Assembly (NCBI RefSeq): GCF_044068515.1
Contig: NZ_JBIPKI010000016.1
Coordinates: forward strand, 1 to 43,937
Origin: Desulfurivibrio sp044068515
GTDB lineage: Bacteria; Desulfobacterota; Desulfobulbia; Desulfobulbales; Desulfurivibrionaceae
Reading direction: 5' to 3'
Length of the DNA stretch: 43,937 nt
The translations under genes were made by a program, and so were the position numbers. The notes under the pieces are model-generated. The model saw only the letters and a list, made by a program, of their open reading frames with translations. It ran no database searches and was not told where the DNA came from. Positions 23,239-31,782 of this stretch are shown piece after piece (positions within the stretch are counted from its first letter, which is position 1; each line of letters begins with the position of its first letter).

Positions 23239-23843
23239 GGCTTATAATCCTTGCGCAAGGGGTGAAAATCGGCGTCTTCCGGCAGCAGCAGCGGCGAAAG
23301 GTCGGGATGGCCGGTGAAGATGATGCCGAAGAAGTCGTGGGTTTCCCGTTCGTGCCAGTTGGCCCCCGGGTAAATGTGGGAAATGGTCGGCACTTCCGGC
23401 TGGCTCCGGGGGACCCGGGTGTGGAGGCTTACCCGGCAGAGTTCGGGAAAGTAATTGAAGTCGTAAACCACCTCGAAGCTGTCTTCCCGCGGTTCGGTTG
23501 GGGCCGCCGGTTCAACGGGCGGGGGCGGCTCGGCCGGCGGCGGCTCCTCTCCCGCCGCGGCGGCTTTCTCGGCGGCTTCCGCGGCCGCTTTCTTGGCCGC
23601 CGCGGCCTTGGCGGCGGCCGCCTTGGCCGCTTCCTTGGCCAGGGCCTCCTGTTCGCCGAACCAGTCCACCCCGGTCACCGCCTCGATGAAGAACCCTTCC
23701 TGGTCGAGGATTTCCGCCGCCGCCGGCAGTTGTTCCGGGGGCAGGGTCACGCTGAGGTGAAAGCCCCGGGCGGCATAGTCGCACTCGACGATCTCGGCGT
23801 CGGTCAAGGCGGCCAGAGCCTTTTGGGCGGCGAGCTTTTTCAT
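23235..23843 (-). CDS. nuoC: Complex I subunit C (30-kDa) with an Ala/Pro-rich insertion
   Basis: Starting at ATG 23843, which overlaps the nuoB stop, the protein has 202 residues. The C-terminal half has the NuoC signatures: VSLHTRVPRSQPEVPTISHIYPGANWHERETHDFFGI, written here in the family's usual order, and HPLRKDYKP at the end. Residues about 64-121 are unusual: a run of Ala/Lys/Glu, likely a charged single helix, followed by a Pro-rich segment (EPPPAEPPPPVEP). This separates the N-terminal alpha/beta part (with AVTGVDW) from the strand FEVVYDFNYF. In most NuoC proteins these join directly. NuoC stabilises NuoD and NuoB in the peripheral arm. The open frame extends further upstream but overlaps nuoB. 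Confidence 0.93.
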   Translation of the reverse strand: MKKLAAQKALAALTDAEIVECDYAARGFHLSVTLPPEQLPAAAEILDQEGFFIEAVTGVDWFGEQEALAKEAAKAAAAKAAAAKKAAAEAAEKAAAAGEEPPPAEPPPPVEPAAPTEPREDSFEVVYDFNYFPELCRVSLHTRVPRSQPEVPTISHIYPGANWHERETHDFFGIIFTGHPDLSPLLLPEDADFHPLRKDYKP

Positions 23844-24346
23844 ATGGCGTACTCCGTGTTGATCCGCGGCCAGCGCCGGCTGCCGGTGAGTTTTTCCTCC
23901 AGCTTCAGCAGGCCTTCGATCAGGGCCTCGGGCCGGGGCGGACAGCCGGGAATGTAAACATCCACCGGGATGATCTTGTCGGCTCCTTCGACGATGCCGT
24001 ACTGGCCCTCGAAAACGAAGGGCCCCCCGGAAATGGCGCAGTTGCCCATGGCGATCACCCACTTGGGATGGGGCATCTGCTCGTAGAGGGTGACGATGGC
24101 CGGGGCCATTTTCCGGCTGATGGTGCCGGCCACGATCATCACGTCCGACTGCTTGGGGGCGGGACGGAAAACCCCCTGGCCGAAACGGTCGAGATCGAAG
24201 CGCGATGCCCCGGTAGCCATCATTTCAATGGCGCAGCAGGCCAGGCCGAAAGTCAGCGGCCAGAGCGAATTGGCCCGTCCCAGGTTGAGCAGTTTGTCGA
24301 GGACGGCGAATTGGACTACCGGGGGTTGTATACTTTCCTTTCCCAC
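23840..24346 (-). CDS. nuoB: Complex I subunit B, N2 cluster protein
   Basis: With GTG 24346, seven bases after GGGAG, the protein has 168 residues. It carries the cluster N2 ligands: the tandem cysteines in FGLACCAIEMM, one in AMGNCAISGG and one in YIPGCPPRPEA. The neighbouring GASRFDLDRFG and MPHPKWVIAMG motifs are also intact. NuoB passes electrons from NuoI to quinone. The frame is open for another 78 codons upstream, but that stretch overlaps nuoA and lacks NuoB character. The chosen start still overlaps the nuoA end by 31 bases, compatible with coupling. Confidence 0.94.
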   Translation of the reverse strand: MGKESIQPPVVQFAVLDKLLNLGRANSLWPLTFGLACCAIEMMATGASRFDLDRFGQGVFRPAPKQSDVMIVAGTISRKMAPAIVTLYEQMPHPKWVIAMGNCAISGGPFVFEGQYGIVEGADKIIPVDVYIPGCPPRPEALIEGLLKLEEKLTGSRRWPRINTEYAI

Positions 24347-24720
24347 TGAAAAACTCCCTTTTTCCAGGCGTAGACCACGGCCAGCGCCAGGGTGTCGATG
24401 AAGAGGAAAATGACTACGAAATCGAGCCAGGCGGCTCCGAGAATCACTTCTTGGGCGTAGATGAGGGCAACCGGGAAGAGAAAGAGGACGTCGACGGCGA
24501 AGGCGAGAAAGATCAGGGCGTAGAGGTAGTAGACGGCGCCGAAGCGGATCCAGGCCTCCCCGATGGGCTGCATGCCGCATTCGTAAATGGAATTGGTCTG
24601 GGGCTGGAGAGTGCGGGGGGCAAAGAGGCGGGAGATGATGACCGGCCCTATGGCCCAGGCGACTCCGCCGAAGAAAAAAGCCACTACATACAAGAGATTA
24701 AGCAGGTATTCCTGTTCCAA
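24316..24720 (-). CDS. nuoA: Complex I subunit A
   Basis: This 134-residue protein has three membrane helices and the NuoA signature: NSIYECGMQPIGEAWIRF, with the ECG-containing loop, and YLYALIFLAFAVDVLFLFP with the conserved Asp-Val-Leu-Phe helix. The start is TTG 24720 behind GGGGGAAGAAGA; no better in-frame ATG lies near it. It is the first gene of the complex I operon, which runs A-B-C-D-H-I-J-K and then the antiporter-like genes. A candidate promoter lies about 70-95 bases upstream. Confidence 0.94.
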   Translation of the reverse strand: MEQEYLLNLLYVVAFFFGGVAWAIGPVIISRLFAPRTLQPQTNSIYECGMQPIGEAWIRFGAVYYLYALIFLAFAVDVLFLFPVALIYAQEVILGAAWLDFVVIFLFIDTLALAVVYAWKKGVFQWERKVYNPR

Positions 24721-24786
24721 TCTTCTTCCCCCACTCGCCCCGAATTCTTTGCCCGAACCCCTCCGGAAAACAGAATCTGAATATGC

Positions 24787-24815
24787 TCTTTAGTCCGGGG
24801 GTAAAACGAGGTCAA
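24787..24815 (-). promoter_or_regulatory. Candidate promoter of the complex I operon
   Basis: On the minus strand, TTGACC (24815-24810) and TAAAGA (24792-24787) are separated by 17 bases, about 67 bases before the nuoA start. The -35 box is good; the -10 box is weak. This is the only plausible pair noticed in the otherwise gene-free 24721-24969 gap. Confidence 0.35.
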
Positions 24816-24969
24816 GAAAAAAATGAATCGATATTCAGAAAAAACTAGATCCTCAATCGTAGTACTGTCCGCAATTATCTGCATAGGCCCGCCAAAAAGG
24901 CAAGCATAAATTACCGTGGGATGAATGGCGCTTGTTGTTGGTTGGGGAGGAAAAGGCTTGGGTTCAGAT

Positions 24970-26442
24970 TCAGCGGGACGGGAGTTGGTCCAGCAGGCGC
25001 TGGTGGATGTTGGCGAAACCGCCGTTGGAGAGAATCGCGACCACGTCGCCGGGCCGGGTGGTGGCGGTCAGGTCGGCGATAATCGCCTCGGGGTCGGCAA
25101 AGGGGGCGGCGTCCTGGCCGCGGGCGGCCAGGTCGGCGGCCAGGCGGGTGATGGAAAAGCGTTCGTGGGCGGGGATGCTGTCCAGGCCTTCCGGTTGACA
25201 GATCAGAACCCGGTCGGCGGCGGCGAAGGCCGGCACGTAGGCTTGCTGGAATACGCTGCGGCGGCTGGAATTGGTGCGGGGTTCGAAAACCGCCAGCAGG
25301 CGGCGGCCGGGATAAGCGGCCCGCAGGGCCCTGAGAGTTTCCCGCACCGCCGTGGGATGATGGGCGAAATCATCAATCACCGTCACCCCGCCGACCACTC
25401 CGCGGACCTCCTGGCGGCGGCGCACCCCGCTGAAGGCGGCCAGGGCGGCGGCGCTGGCCGCCGCCGGCACGGCCAGGTAATCCAGCACGGCGATGACCGC
25501 CAGGGCGTTGAGGGCGTTATGGCGCCCGGGCATCCGGCTGACCATTTTGCCGAAGGGCTCGCCGTGGCGGGCCACGGCAAAGCGGGTGGCTTCCGGGCCG
25601 ACGGTCAGTTCCCGCAACTGCCAGGCCAGATCCGGCCCCTCGCCGTAACCCAGCACCCGGCAGGGGGCGGCGGCGGTGAGCTCCCGGACGTTGGGATCGT
25701 CCAGGCAGGCCACCAGCAGGCCTTCAGCGGGCATCAGGGCCACCAGGCGGGCAAAGGCGGCCTTGACCGCGGCAAGATCGGCATAGATATCGGCATGGTC
25801 GAATTCGACCCCGGTGAGGATACAGATTTCGGGGGCGTAGTGGAGAAACTTGGGGCCCTTGTCGAAGAAGGCGGTATCGTATTCATCCCCCTCGGTGACG
25901 AAAAAAGGGCCCTGGCCCAGGCGCGAGCTGCGCCCGAAGGCCTGGACGATGCCGCCGATCATGAAGCCGGGCTGGAGCCCCACCGCGTCCAGCATGGTAG
26001 CCAGCAGGGAGGCGGTGGTGGTTTTGCCGTGGGTGCCGGCCACCACCAGCGAGCGCTTGCCGCGCAAAAAATAATGGTGCAGGGCCTGGGGCATGGAAAG
26101 GTAGGGCAGGCCGGCGGCGGCCAGGGCCACGGCCTCGGGATTGGTGGCCCGGATGACATTGCCGACGATGACCAGGTCGGGCCCGCCGGCCAGGTTGCGG
26201 GGGTCGTAGCCTTCCATGACCGGAATCCCGAGGGAGGCCAGGTAGTCGCTCATGGGCGGATAGACCCGCTGGTCGGAACCGCTGACCTTGAGCCCCAGGC
26301 TTTGCAGCATCCCGGCCAGAGCCGCCATCCCGGTGCCGCCGATGCCCATCAGGTGGACATGGCGCACCGCTGCCGGAGCCCGGTTGAGGGCAGGATCAAG
26401 GGGGTTGGGGGGCGGGGAGGAGTTGGCGGCCGGAGCGGACAT
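24970..26442 (-). CDS. mpl: UDP-N-acetylmuramate:L-Ala-gamma-D-Glu-meso-DAP ligase (Mpl)
   Basis: This 490-residue Mur-ligase family enzyme has an N-terminal dinucleotide-like fold with HLMGIGGTGMAALAGML, the ATP loop VAGTHGKTTTASLL, the central TEGDEYDTAFFDKGPKF, and the C-terminal domain motifs DDFAHHPTAVRETL and AVFEPRTNSSRRSVFQ. The GDEYDTAF and EPRTNSSRR patterns distinguish Mpl from MurC. It reattaches recycled murein tripeptide to UDP-MurNAc in the cytoplasm. The first 25 residues are Pro/Ala-rich and not conserved, so a later start is possible. A small conserved gene sits 14 bases upstream. Confidence 0.93.
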   Translation of the reverse strand: MSAPAANSSPPPNPLDPALNRAPAAVRHVHLMGIGGTGMAALAGMLQSLGLKVSGSDQRVYPPMSDYLASLGIPVMEGYDPRNLAGGPDLVIVGNVIRATNPEAVALAAAGLPYLSMPQALHHYFLRGKRSLVVAGTHGKTTTASLLATMLDAVGLQPGFMIGGIVQAFGRSSRLGQGPFFVTEGDEYDTAFFDKGPKFLHYAPEICILTGVEFDHADIYADLAAVKAAFARLVALMPAEGLLVACLDDPNVRELTAAAPCRVLGYGEGPDLAWQLRELTVGPEATRFAVARHGEPFGKMVSRMPGRHNALNALAVIAVLDYLAVPAAASAAALAAFSGVRRRQEVRGVVGGVTVIDDFAHHPTAVRETLRALRAAYPGRRLLAVFEPRTNSSRRSVFQQAYVPAFAAADRVLICQPEGLDSIPAHERFSITRLAADLAARGQDAAPFADPEAIIADLTATTRPGDVVAILSNGGFANIHQRLLDQLPSR

Positions 26443-26456
26443 GGGCAGGGAAAAAC

Positions 26457-26660
26457 TCAGGAACGAACGGTGTCGCGCACCGTGGCGTGGACCTCGCGAA
26501 AGGTTTCGCTGAAATTGGCGGGAGAAAGGCGGCCCACCTCGATAAACTTGACCACGATCTCCTTGGTCACCTTCAGCACGGTCTCATCACTGACCGGCCG
26601 CCCGCCGCCGCTCTCCGCGGCCGCCGCCGGCCCGGCGGGATTTTTAGCACTGGTGGTCAT
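26457..26660 (-). CDS. Small conserved protein of unknown function upstream of mpl
   Basis: Starting at ATG 26660 the protein has 67 residues: a disordered Ala/Gly/Pro-rich N-terminus, then a helical segment ETVLKVTKEIVVKFIEVG and RLSPANFSETFREVHATVRDT. The KEIVVKFIE-GR-SP-NF pattern recalls a small soluble family common in Desulfobacterota, to which I cannot assign a function. A frame extending to 26702 is possible but has a weaker start. It is probably co-transcribed with mpl (14-base gap). Codon composition fits the region, so it is likely a real gene. Confidence 0.7.
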   Translation of the reverse strand: MTTSAKNPAGPAAAAESGGGRPVSDETVLKVTKEIVVKFIEVGRLSPANFSETFREVHATVRDTVRS

Positions 26661-26981
26661 AGCAGTCCATCCATAAGATAGTAAGGCAGCCGTCAGCGGC
26701 AATTTGCCTCAGCCCGGCCCGGCCGGAAAAGATTGCCCGGCGCCGGAGATTCGCGCCAGCGTCCCGGCGCCGCGTACCCCGGGTAAGCAAGCCGGGGCGA
26801 TCGCGCGAAGATTCGGTGCCGGGAAATGTTTGCCAAAAGAAGAGAGCCTCTGCCGTGTGAAGAAGGCCAATTCAACGAACAGCGGCAGAGGCCCCTGGTC
26901 TCGAGAAAAACCGGCCAGGCCCTCCCCGACGGAACCAGCTTGCGTGCAGCGAAAGGCAAAAAAGCAGAAAAAAATGAAAAA
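26661..26981. other. Gene-free interval between the mpl unit and tRNA-Ala
   Basis: About 320 bases with no convincing gene. It holds palindromic element E4 (26736-26823) and, next to the tRNA, a purine/pyrimidine-biased stretch that gives T-rich sequence downstream of the tRNA on the minus strand (26947-26981), possibly a weak transcript end. Confidence 0.6.
26736..26823. repeat. Palindromic element E4 (ERIC/MITE-like family)
   Basis: This imperfect inverted repeat has outer arms CCCGGCGCCGG (26736-26746) and TCGGTGCCGGG (26813-26823), and the centre is TACCC-C-GGGTA (26775-26785), all sharing one axis near 26780. The core GCGCGAAGATTCGGTGCCG at 26803-26821 matches the E2 core at 35096-35114 in 15 of 19 positions. 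Confidence 0.65.
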
Positions 26982-27057
<76 letters not shown>

Positions 27058-27377
27058 ACATCAGGTCGTGCGGGATAACTTAGGCCCGACCGGTGCCGGT
27101 CAGGCAAAGCGGCTCCCGTTTACCACGGCCTTGGTTGGGTTGTCAAGTTTTTTCCGCGCCGCCCGGCCGCCCGCCCGCCACTCGGGCCGGGGGAGCGGGG
27201 CCGGTCAATTTAGCTTATGGATCGCTGTTATCCGGCCCTTTCCGGCCCCGTCATTTTTGTTGCCAGCAGGGGTAGAGTCTGCTAGAGTTCTCGTTTGTGG
27301 CAGCCGGCTTTCGCCCAGGGTTGCCGAAGACTCCGTAGACCGGCACCATCACACCACCACCCCCATAGAGGATCCCC
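27058..27377. other. Intergenic region between tRNA-Ala and mreB
   Basis: About 320 bases without a gene. It should contain the divergent promoters of tRNA-Ala (-) and the mreB operon (+). A candidate mreB promoter is listed at 27260-27288; no repeat was noticed. Confidence 0.6.
27260..27288 (+). promoter_or_regulatory. Candidate promoter of the mre operon
   Basis: TTGCCA (27260-27265), 17 bases, then TAGAGT (27283-27288), about 90 bases upstream of mreB. The fit is moderate. It is the best pair noticed in the gap. Confidence 0.4.
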
Positions 27378-28409
27378 ATGTTCCTTGACTCGCTTTTCGG
27401 CTTTCTTTCCAATGACCTGGCAATTGATCTGGGCACGGCCAACACCCTGGTCTTTGTCAAGGGCAAGGGCATTGTCCTGCGGGAGCCGTCGGTGGTCGCC
27501 ATCCGCAGGGATGCCCGGGCCAACAAGGTGCTGGCGGTGGGCAAGGAGGCCAAGATGATGCTGGGCCGGACCCCCGGCAACATCACCGCTGTGCGGCCGA
27601 TCAAGGACGGGGTCATCGCCGACTTCGAGGTCACCGAGGCGATGTTGCGCTACTTCATCAACAAAGTGCACAATCGCCGCACCCTGGTCCATCCCCGGAT
27701 CATCATCAGCGTGCCGTCGGGCATTACCCAGGTGGAAAAGCGGGCGGTCAAGGAATCGGCTGAATCGGCCGGGGCCCGCGAAGTTTACCTCATCGAAGAG
27801 CCCATGGCCGCCGCCATCGGCGCCGGCCTGCCGATCACCGAACCCACCGCCAACATGGTGGTGGATATCGGCGGCGGCACCACCGAAGTGGCGGTGATCT
27901 CCCTGGCCGGGGTGGTTTACGCCAGCTCGGTCCGGGTGGCCGGCGACAAAATGGACGAGTCCATTCTCCACTATATCAAGCGCAAGCACAACCTGGCCAT
28001 CGGCGAGCATACCGCCGAGGTGATCAAAACCACCATCGCCGACGTGATGCCCGAGGAACCTTACGAAACCATGGAGATCAAGGGCCGGGACCTGGTTTCC
28101 GGGGTGCCCAAGACCCTGGTCATCGGTTCCGATGAAATCCGCCAGGCCATCACCGAACAGGTCGATGCCATCATCGAAGCGGTGAAGATGGCCCTGGAGT
28201 TGACCCCGCCGGAACTGGCCGCCGATATCGTCGACCAGGGCATCGTCCTGACCGGTGGCGGGGCGCTGTTGCGCAACCTGGACAAGCGGTTGCGTGAAGA
28301 AACCGGAGTCCCGGTGATCATCGCCGAGGATCCCCTCTCCTCGGTGGTCCTGGGCTCGGGCAAGGCCCTGGAAAACATCGATGTCCTCAAGGATGTTCTG
28401 ACCTCCTGA
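27378..28409 (+). CDS. mreB: Rod-shape determining protein MreB
   Basis: This 343-residue bacterial actin has the nucleotide-binding signatures AIDLGTANTLVFVKGKGIV, MVVDIGGGTTEVAVISL and GIVLTGGGALLRNLDKRL, and the conserved stretch MLGRTPGNITAVRPIKDGVIADF. The N-terminus MFLDSLFGF is the usual membrane-binding amphipathic helix. It polymerises under the inner membrane and guides lateral peptidoglycan synthesis. AGAGGA precedes the ATG by about 5 bases. It heads the mreBCD-mrdA-rodA cluster. Confidence 0.98.
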   Translation: MFLDSLFGFLSNDLAIDLGTANTLVFVKGKGIVLREPSVVAIRRDARANKVLAVGKEAKMMLGRTPGNITAVRPIKDGVIADFEVTEAMLRYFINKVHNRRTLVHPRIIISVPSGITQVEKRAVKESAESAGAREVYLIEEPMAAAIGAGLPITEPTANMVVDIGGGTTEVAVISLAGVVYASSVRVAGDKMDESILHYIKRKHNLAIGEHTAEVIKTTIADVMPEEPYETMEIKGRDLVSGVPKTLVIGSDEIRQAITEQVDAIIEAVKMALELTPPELAADIVDQGIVLTGGGALLRNLDKRLREETGVPVIIAEDPLSSVVLGSGKALENIDVLKDVLTS

Positions 28410-28456
28410 GCTGGAGTTATGGCCAAACCTGCCAAACCTGACCGTTGTCGTCAATC

Positions 28457-29290
28457 ATGAAAAAAAGAGGCAAACGTTCCCGTCAGGTCCGCATTGTTCT
28501 CCTGTCCGGTTTTGTTCTTATCCTGGTTTTCTTCTTCATCGTCTCCGCCCTGGGGCGGGGGGAATTCAGCCTTTTCCACAAGGTCGGCCTGGAAGTGATG
28601 GGGGCGGCCCAGTCGGTCAGCACCGCCTTCACCGGTTATTTCGGCGGGGTCTGGGGTAATTACCGCGAACTGATCAATGTCCGCGAGGAGAACCGCCGCC
28701 TGCGCGAGGAACTGCGCCAGTACGAGGCCGCCACCAGTCGCTACCGGGAAGCGGTGGCCACCAACGTCCGCCTGGAAAAAATGCTGGGCCTCAAGGAAAA
28801 CCTGCCCGACCCCACCATCACCGCCCGGGTGGTCGGCCGCGACCCGTCCCTCTGGTTCAAGACCCTGATCATCGACCGGGGCAGCAGTGACGGGGTGGAG
28901 CGGGGAATGCCGGCGGTCACGGTGGAAGGCATCGTCGGCCAGGTGATCAATACCTCGCCCAATTACGCCAAGGTTCTGCTGGCCAACGACCCCAACAGCG
29001 CGGTGGATGTGATTGTCCAGAAAAACCGGGTCCAGGGGATCATCAAGGGCGACGGCAACGACTTCGTCCTCCACTACGTGCTGCGCAACTCCGACGTGGA
29101 AAAGGGCGATCACATCATTACTTCCGGCCTGGGCGGGGTTTTCCCCAAAGGATTGCCGGTGGGCCAGGTGGACGAGGTGGTTCGGAGCCAGCGGGGCATG
29201 TTTCAAAGTATCCGGGTGGAACCGGCCGCCGATTTTTCCCAGCTTGAACATCTGGTCATCATTATGAAAAAAACCTCCCTGGCGGAATAG
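28457..29290 (+). CDS. mreC: Rod-shape determining protein MreC
   Basis: Starting at ATG 28457 the protein has 277 residues: a positively charged N-terminus (MKKRGKRSRQVR), one membrane helix (IVLLSGFVLILVFFFIVSAL), a coiled-coil (about 65-115, VREENRRLREELRQYEAA), and the beta-barrel periplasmic domain with TARVVGRDPSLWFKTLIIDRG cut at conserved residues, GMPAVTVEGIVGQV and GLGGVFPKGLPVGQV. MreC bridges MreB-linked and periplasmic cell-wall enzymes and activates PBP2. A TTG four codons upstream is an alternative start; neither has a clear ribosome site. It follows mreB by 47 bases. Confidence 0.95.
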   Translation: MKKRGKRSRQVRIVLLSGFVLILVFFFIVSALGRGEFSLFHKVGLEVMGAAQSVSTAFTGYFGGVWGNYRELINVREENRRLREELRQYEAATSRYREAVATNVRLEKMLGLKENLPDPTITARVVGRDPSLWFKTLIIDRGSSDGVERGMPAVTVEGIVGQVINTSPNYAKVLLANDPNSAVDVIVQKNRVQGIIKGDGNDFVLHYVLRNSDVEKGDHIITSGLGGVFPKGLPVGQVDEVVRSQRGMFQSIRVEPAADFSQLEHLVIIMKKTSLAE

Positions 29291-29298
29291 ACCGCGTT

Positions 29299-29841
29299 AT
29301 GACCATGACCCTTGTTTTCCTGCTGCTGGGGATCCTCTCCCTGGTTTTTCAGAGCACCCTCTTTCACCTGCTGCCCGCCTGGCTGGGCCGGCCCGATCTG
29401 CTGCTGCTGCTGATCATCTTCATCGCCCTCTACCTCGACCTCTGGCGGGGCCTGTTCCTGACCCTGGTGCTGGGCATGCTGGCGGATATCCTTTCGGGGA
29501 TGCATCTCGGGGTTTATCCCCTGGTTTATCTCCTGCTGTTCCTGGCCATCCGGCTGGTTTCCCGCAACCTGGCCTTTCAGGACAGCATTCACCAGGTGCC
29601 CCTGGTGGTGGGCAGCTTTCTGCTGACCTCCATCTTCAGTCATCTGCTGGCCTCCCTGCTGGGGCCGGACGGCCTTTTTTTCTGGACCTGGCCGCTGCTG
29701 CTCCAGAACAGCGTGATCCTGGGGGTGATCTGCCTGCCTTTCTTCCACTTTTGCCGGCAGCTCCAGCTCAAACTGCACCAGAAACCGGCGCGTTCCTTTT
29801 TGACTTTCAAGCGCCGTTCCGCCAATCGCTTCCGGGTTTGA
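29299..29841 (+). CDS. mreD: Rod-shape determining protein MreD
   Basis: This 180-residue hydrophobic protein has about five or six membrane helices, with the MreD patterns FQSTLFHLLPAWLGRPDLLLLLIIF, LGMLADILSGMHLGVYPLVYLL and a basic C-terminal tail. MreD is the integral-membrane partner of MreC in the elongasome. It starts 8 bases after mreC, and mrdA starts 3 bases after it, so the genes are tightly linked. ATG 29305 is an alternative start two codons downstream. Confidence 0.9.
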   Translation: MTMTLVFLLLGILSLVFQSTLFHLLPAWLGRPDLLLLLIIFIALYLDLWRGLFLTLVLGMLADILSGMHLGVYPLVYLLLFLAIRLVSRNLAFQDSIHQVPLVVGSFLLTSIFSHLLASLLGPDGLFFWTWPLLLQNSVILGVICLPFFHFCRQLQLKLHQKPARSFLTFKRRSANRFRV

Positions 29842-29844
29842 GCA

Positions 29845-31740
29845 ATGCGCCGACCGCTGGGTAATATCAATAAAATGGATCCCGCCGAGCTGACCATGCT
29901 CAAGAAGCGGATCGATGTCGCCACCGCGGTCATCCTGGTCTTCGTGGCCCTTCTGGTTCTCCGGCTCTGGTATCTCCAGATTAACCAGGGCAGCGAATAT
30001 ATTCAGCGTTCCGAGAGCAACCGGATTCGGGTCCAGCAGCTCGCCGCGCCCCGGGGCAACCTGCTGGACCGCCACGGCGAGGTGCTGGTGACCAACCGGC
30101 CCCGCTTCAACGTGATCTGGCTGCGGGAAGACGCGCCCCATCCCGACGAGGTGATCCGCCAACTGGCCCGGATCCTCGAACTCGACACCTCCGAAGTGCT
30201 GGACCGGATCCGGGCCGGGGCCGATCTGCCCCGCTTCATCCCCACCCGCCTCAAGGAGGATATCGACTGGCGCACCTTGGTCCAGATCGAAAACAACAGC
30301 TTCAATCTGCCCGGGGTCCAGATCGAGGTGCAGCCCAGCCGGGACTATCTTTACGGCAACACCGCCTCGCATCTGGTGGGTTATCTCGGCGAGATCAATC
30401 GCCAGGAGCTGGAACGCCAGCGCGATGAGGGCTACCGGGCCGGAGACGCCATCGGCAAGCAGGGGCTTGAAAAAGTTTTCGAATCCTACCTGCGGGGGGA
30501 AAAAGGCCAGCGTTACGTCGAGGTCGATGTCCGCGGTTTTGCCCAGAAGCAGCTGCAGGTCCAGGAACCCCTGCCCGGCAACGACCTGCAGCTCACCCTG
30601 GATATCGAGGTGCAGCGAGCGGCGGAAGCGGGGTTGGGCGAGCAGGCCGGGGCGGTAGTGGTGATGGAGGTCCATTCCGGCCGCTTGCTGGCCCTGGCCA
30701 GCGCCCCCCATCTGCCCCTGGAAAGCTTTGTCGGCGGGATTCCCCAGACGGTCTGGCGGGACCTGCTGGACGATCACCGCTCGCCGCTGCTCAACAAGCC
30801 CCTGCAGGGCCAGTACGCCCCCGGTTCGACCTATAAAATCATCACCGCCCTGGCCGCCCTGGAAGAAGGGGTGGTGACTCCGGAAACCACCCATTACTGC
30901 GGGGGCAGCATTATCTTCGCCGGCCGGCGCTATCATTGCTGGCAACGGCGGGGCCACGGCCATGTCAACCTCAAGGAGGCCATGACCAAATCCTGCGACG
31001 TCTATTTTTATCAGCTCGGTCAGCGCCTGGGAGTGGACACCCTGGCCCGTTACGCCCGGATGCTGGGCCTGGGCCGCAAAACCGGAGTGGAGCTTGAACA
31101 TGAAAAAGAGGGCCTGGTTCCCACCTCCGCCTGGAAGCTCCAGCGCCACCGGGAGCGCTGGCAGGACGGGGAAACCTTGTCAGTGGCCATCGGCCAGGGT
31201 TTCAACCTGACCACCCCGTTGCAGCTCACCCGGATGACCGCGGCGGTGGCCAATGGCGGCCGCCTTTACCGGCCCAAGCTGGTGAGCGCCGTGCGTGATC
31301 CCGAAGGCCGGGTTTTGCGGGAATTTATCCCCGAACCGGAGGGCGATCTCAGCTCCATCAGCCCCCGGACCTGGCGGCTGCTCCAGGAAAGCCTGGTCGC
31401 GGCGGTCCACGGCGAACGGGCCACCGGCCGTTCCGCCCGGCTCAAGGATATTACGGTGGCCGGCAAGACCGGCACCGCCCAGGTGGTCCGCCTGGCCCAG
31501 ATCGAACACCTGAAAGATGATGAGATTCCCTACCACTTCCGGGATCATGCCTGGTTCACCGCCTATGCCCCGGCCGAGGCGCCGGAAGTGGCGATTACGG
31601 TGCTGGTGGAGCACGGCGGCGGCGGCGGCTCGGTGGCCGCCCCCCTGGCCAAGGCCGTGCTGGAAGCCTATTTCAACCGGCAAGCCGGAGCGCTGCCGGA
31701 GCCGCCCCCGGAGCCGGAGCGCCGGGCCGCCGCCGATTAA
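29845..31740 (+). CDS. mrdA: Penicillin-binding protein 2 (transpeptidase MrdA)
   Basis: This 631-residue class B PBP has a membrane helix (TAVILVFVALLVLRLWYL), a pedestal domain with APRGNLLDRHGEVLV and the VGYLGEINR stretch, then the transpeptidase domain: active-site STYK with Ser328 and Lys331 (in QYAPGSTYKIITAL), the second motif SCD in KSCDVYFYQLG, and KTGTAQ near the end. It cross-links new peptidoglycan during elongation with RodA, in the periplasm. The C-terminal tail is Pro/Glu-rich and not conserved. It is followed 42 bases later by rodA, after a small GC-rich hairpin. Confidence 0.97.
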   Translation: MRRPLGNINKMDPAELTMLKKRIDVATAVILVFVALLVLRLWYLQINQGSEYIQRSESNRIRVQQLAAPRGNLLDRHGEVLVTNRPRFNVIWLREDAPHPDEVIRQLARILELDTSEVLDRIRAGADLPRFIPTRLKEDIDWRTLVQIENNSFNLPGVQIEVQPSRDYLYGNTASHLVGYLGEINRQELERQRDEGYRAGDAIGKQGLEKVFESYLRGEKGQRYVEVDVRGFAQKQLQVQEPLPGNDLQLTLDIEVQRAAEAGLGEQAGAVVVMEVHSGRLLALASAPHLPLESFVGGIPQTVWRDLLDDHRSPLLNKPLQGQYAPGSTYKIITALAALEEGVVTPETTHYCGGSIIFAGRRYHCWQRRGHGHVNLKEAMTKSCDVYFYQLGQRLGVDTLARYARMLGLGRKTGVELEHEKEGLVPTSAWKLQRHRERWQDGETLSVAIGQGFNLTTPLQLTRMTAAVANGGRLYRPKLVSAVRDPEGRVLREFIPEPEGDLSSISPRTWRLLQESLVAAVHGERATGRSARLKDITVAGKTGTAQVVRLAQIEHLKDDEIPYHFRDHAWFTAYAPAEAPEVAITVLVEHGGGGGSVAAPLAKAVLEAYFNRQAGALPEPPPEPERRAAAD

Positions 31741-31782
31741 GCCAACCCCGGCCGATCCGGCCGGGCCAAGGAACAAGCAGCC

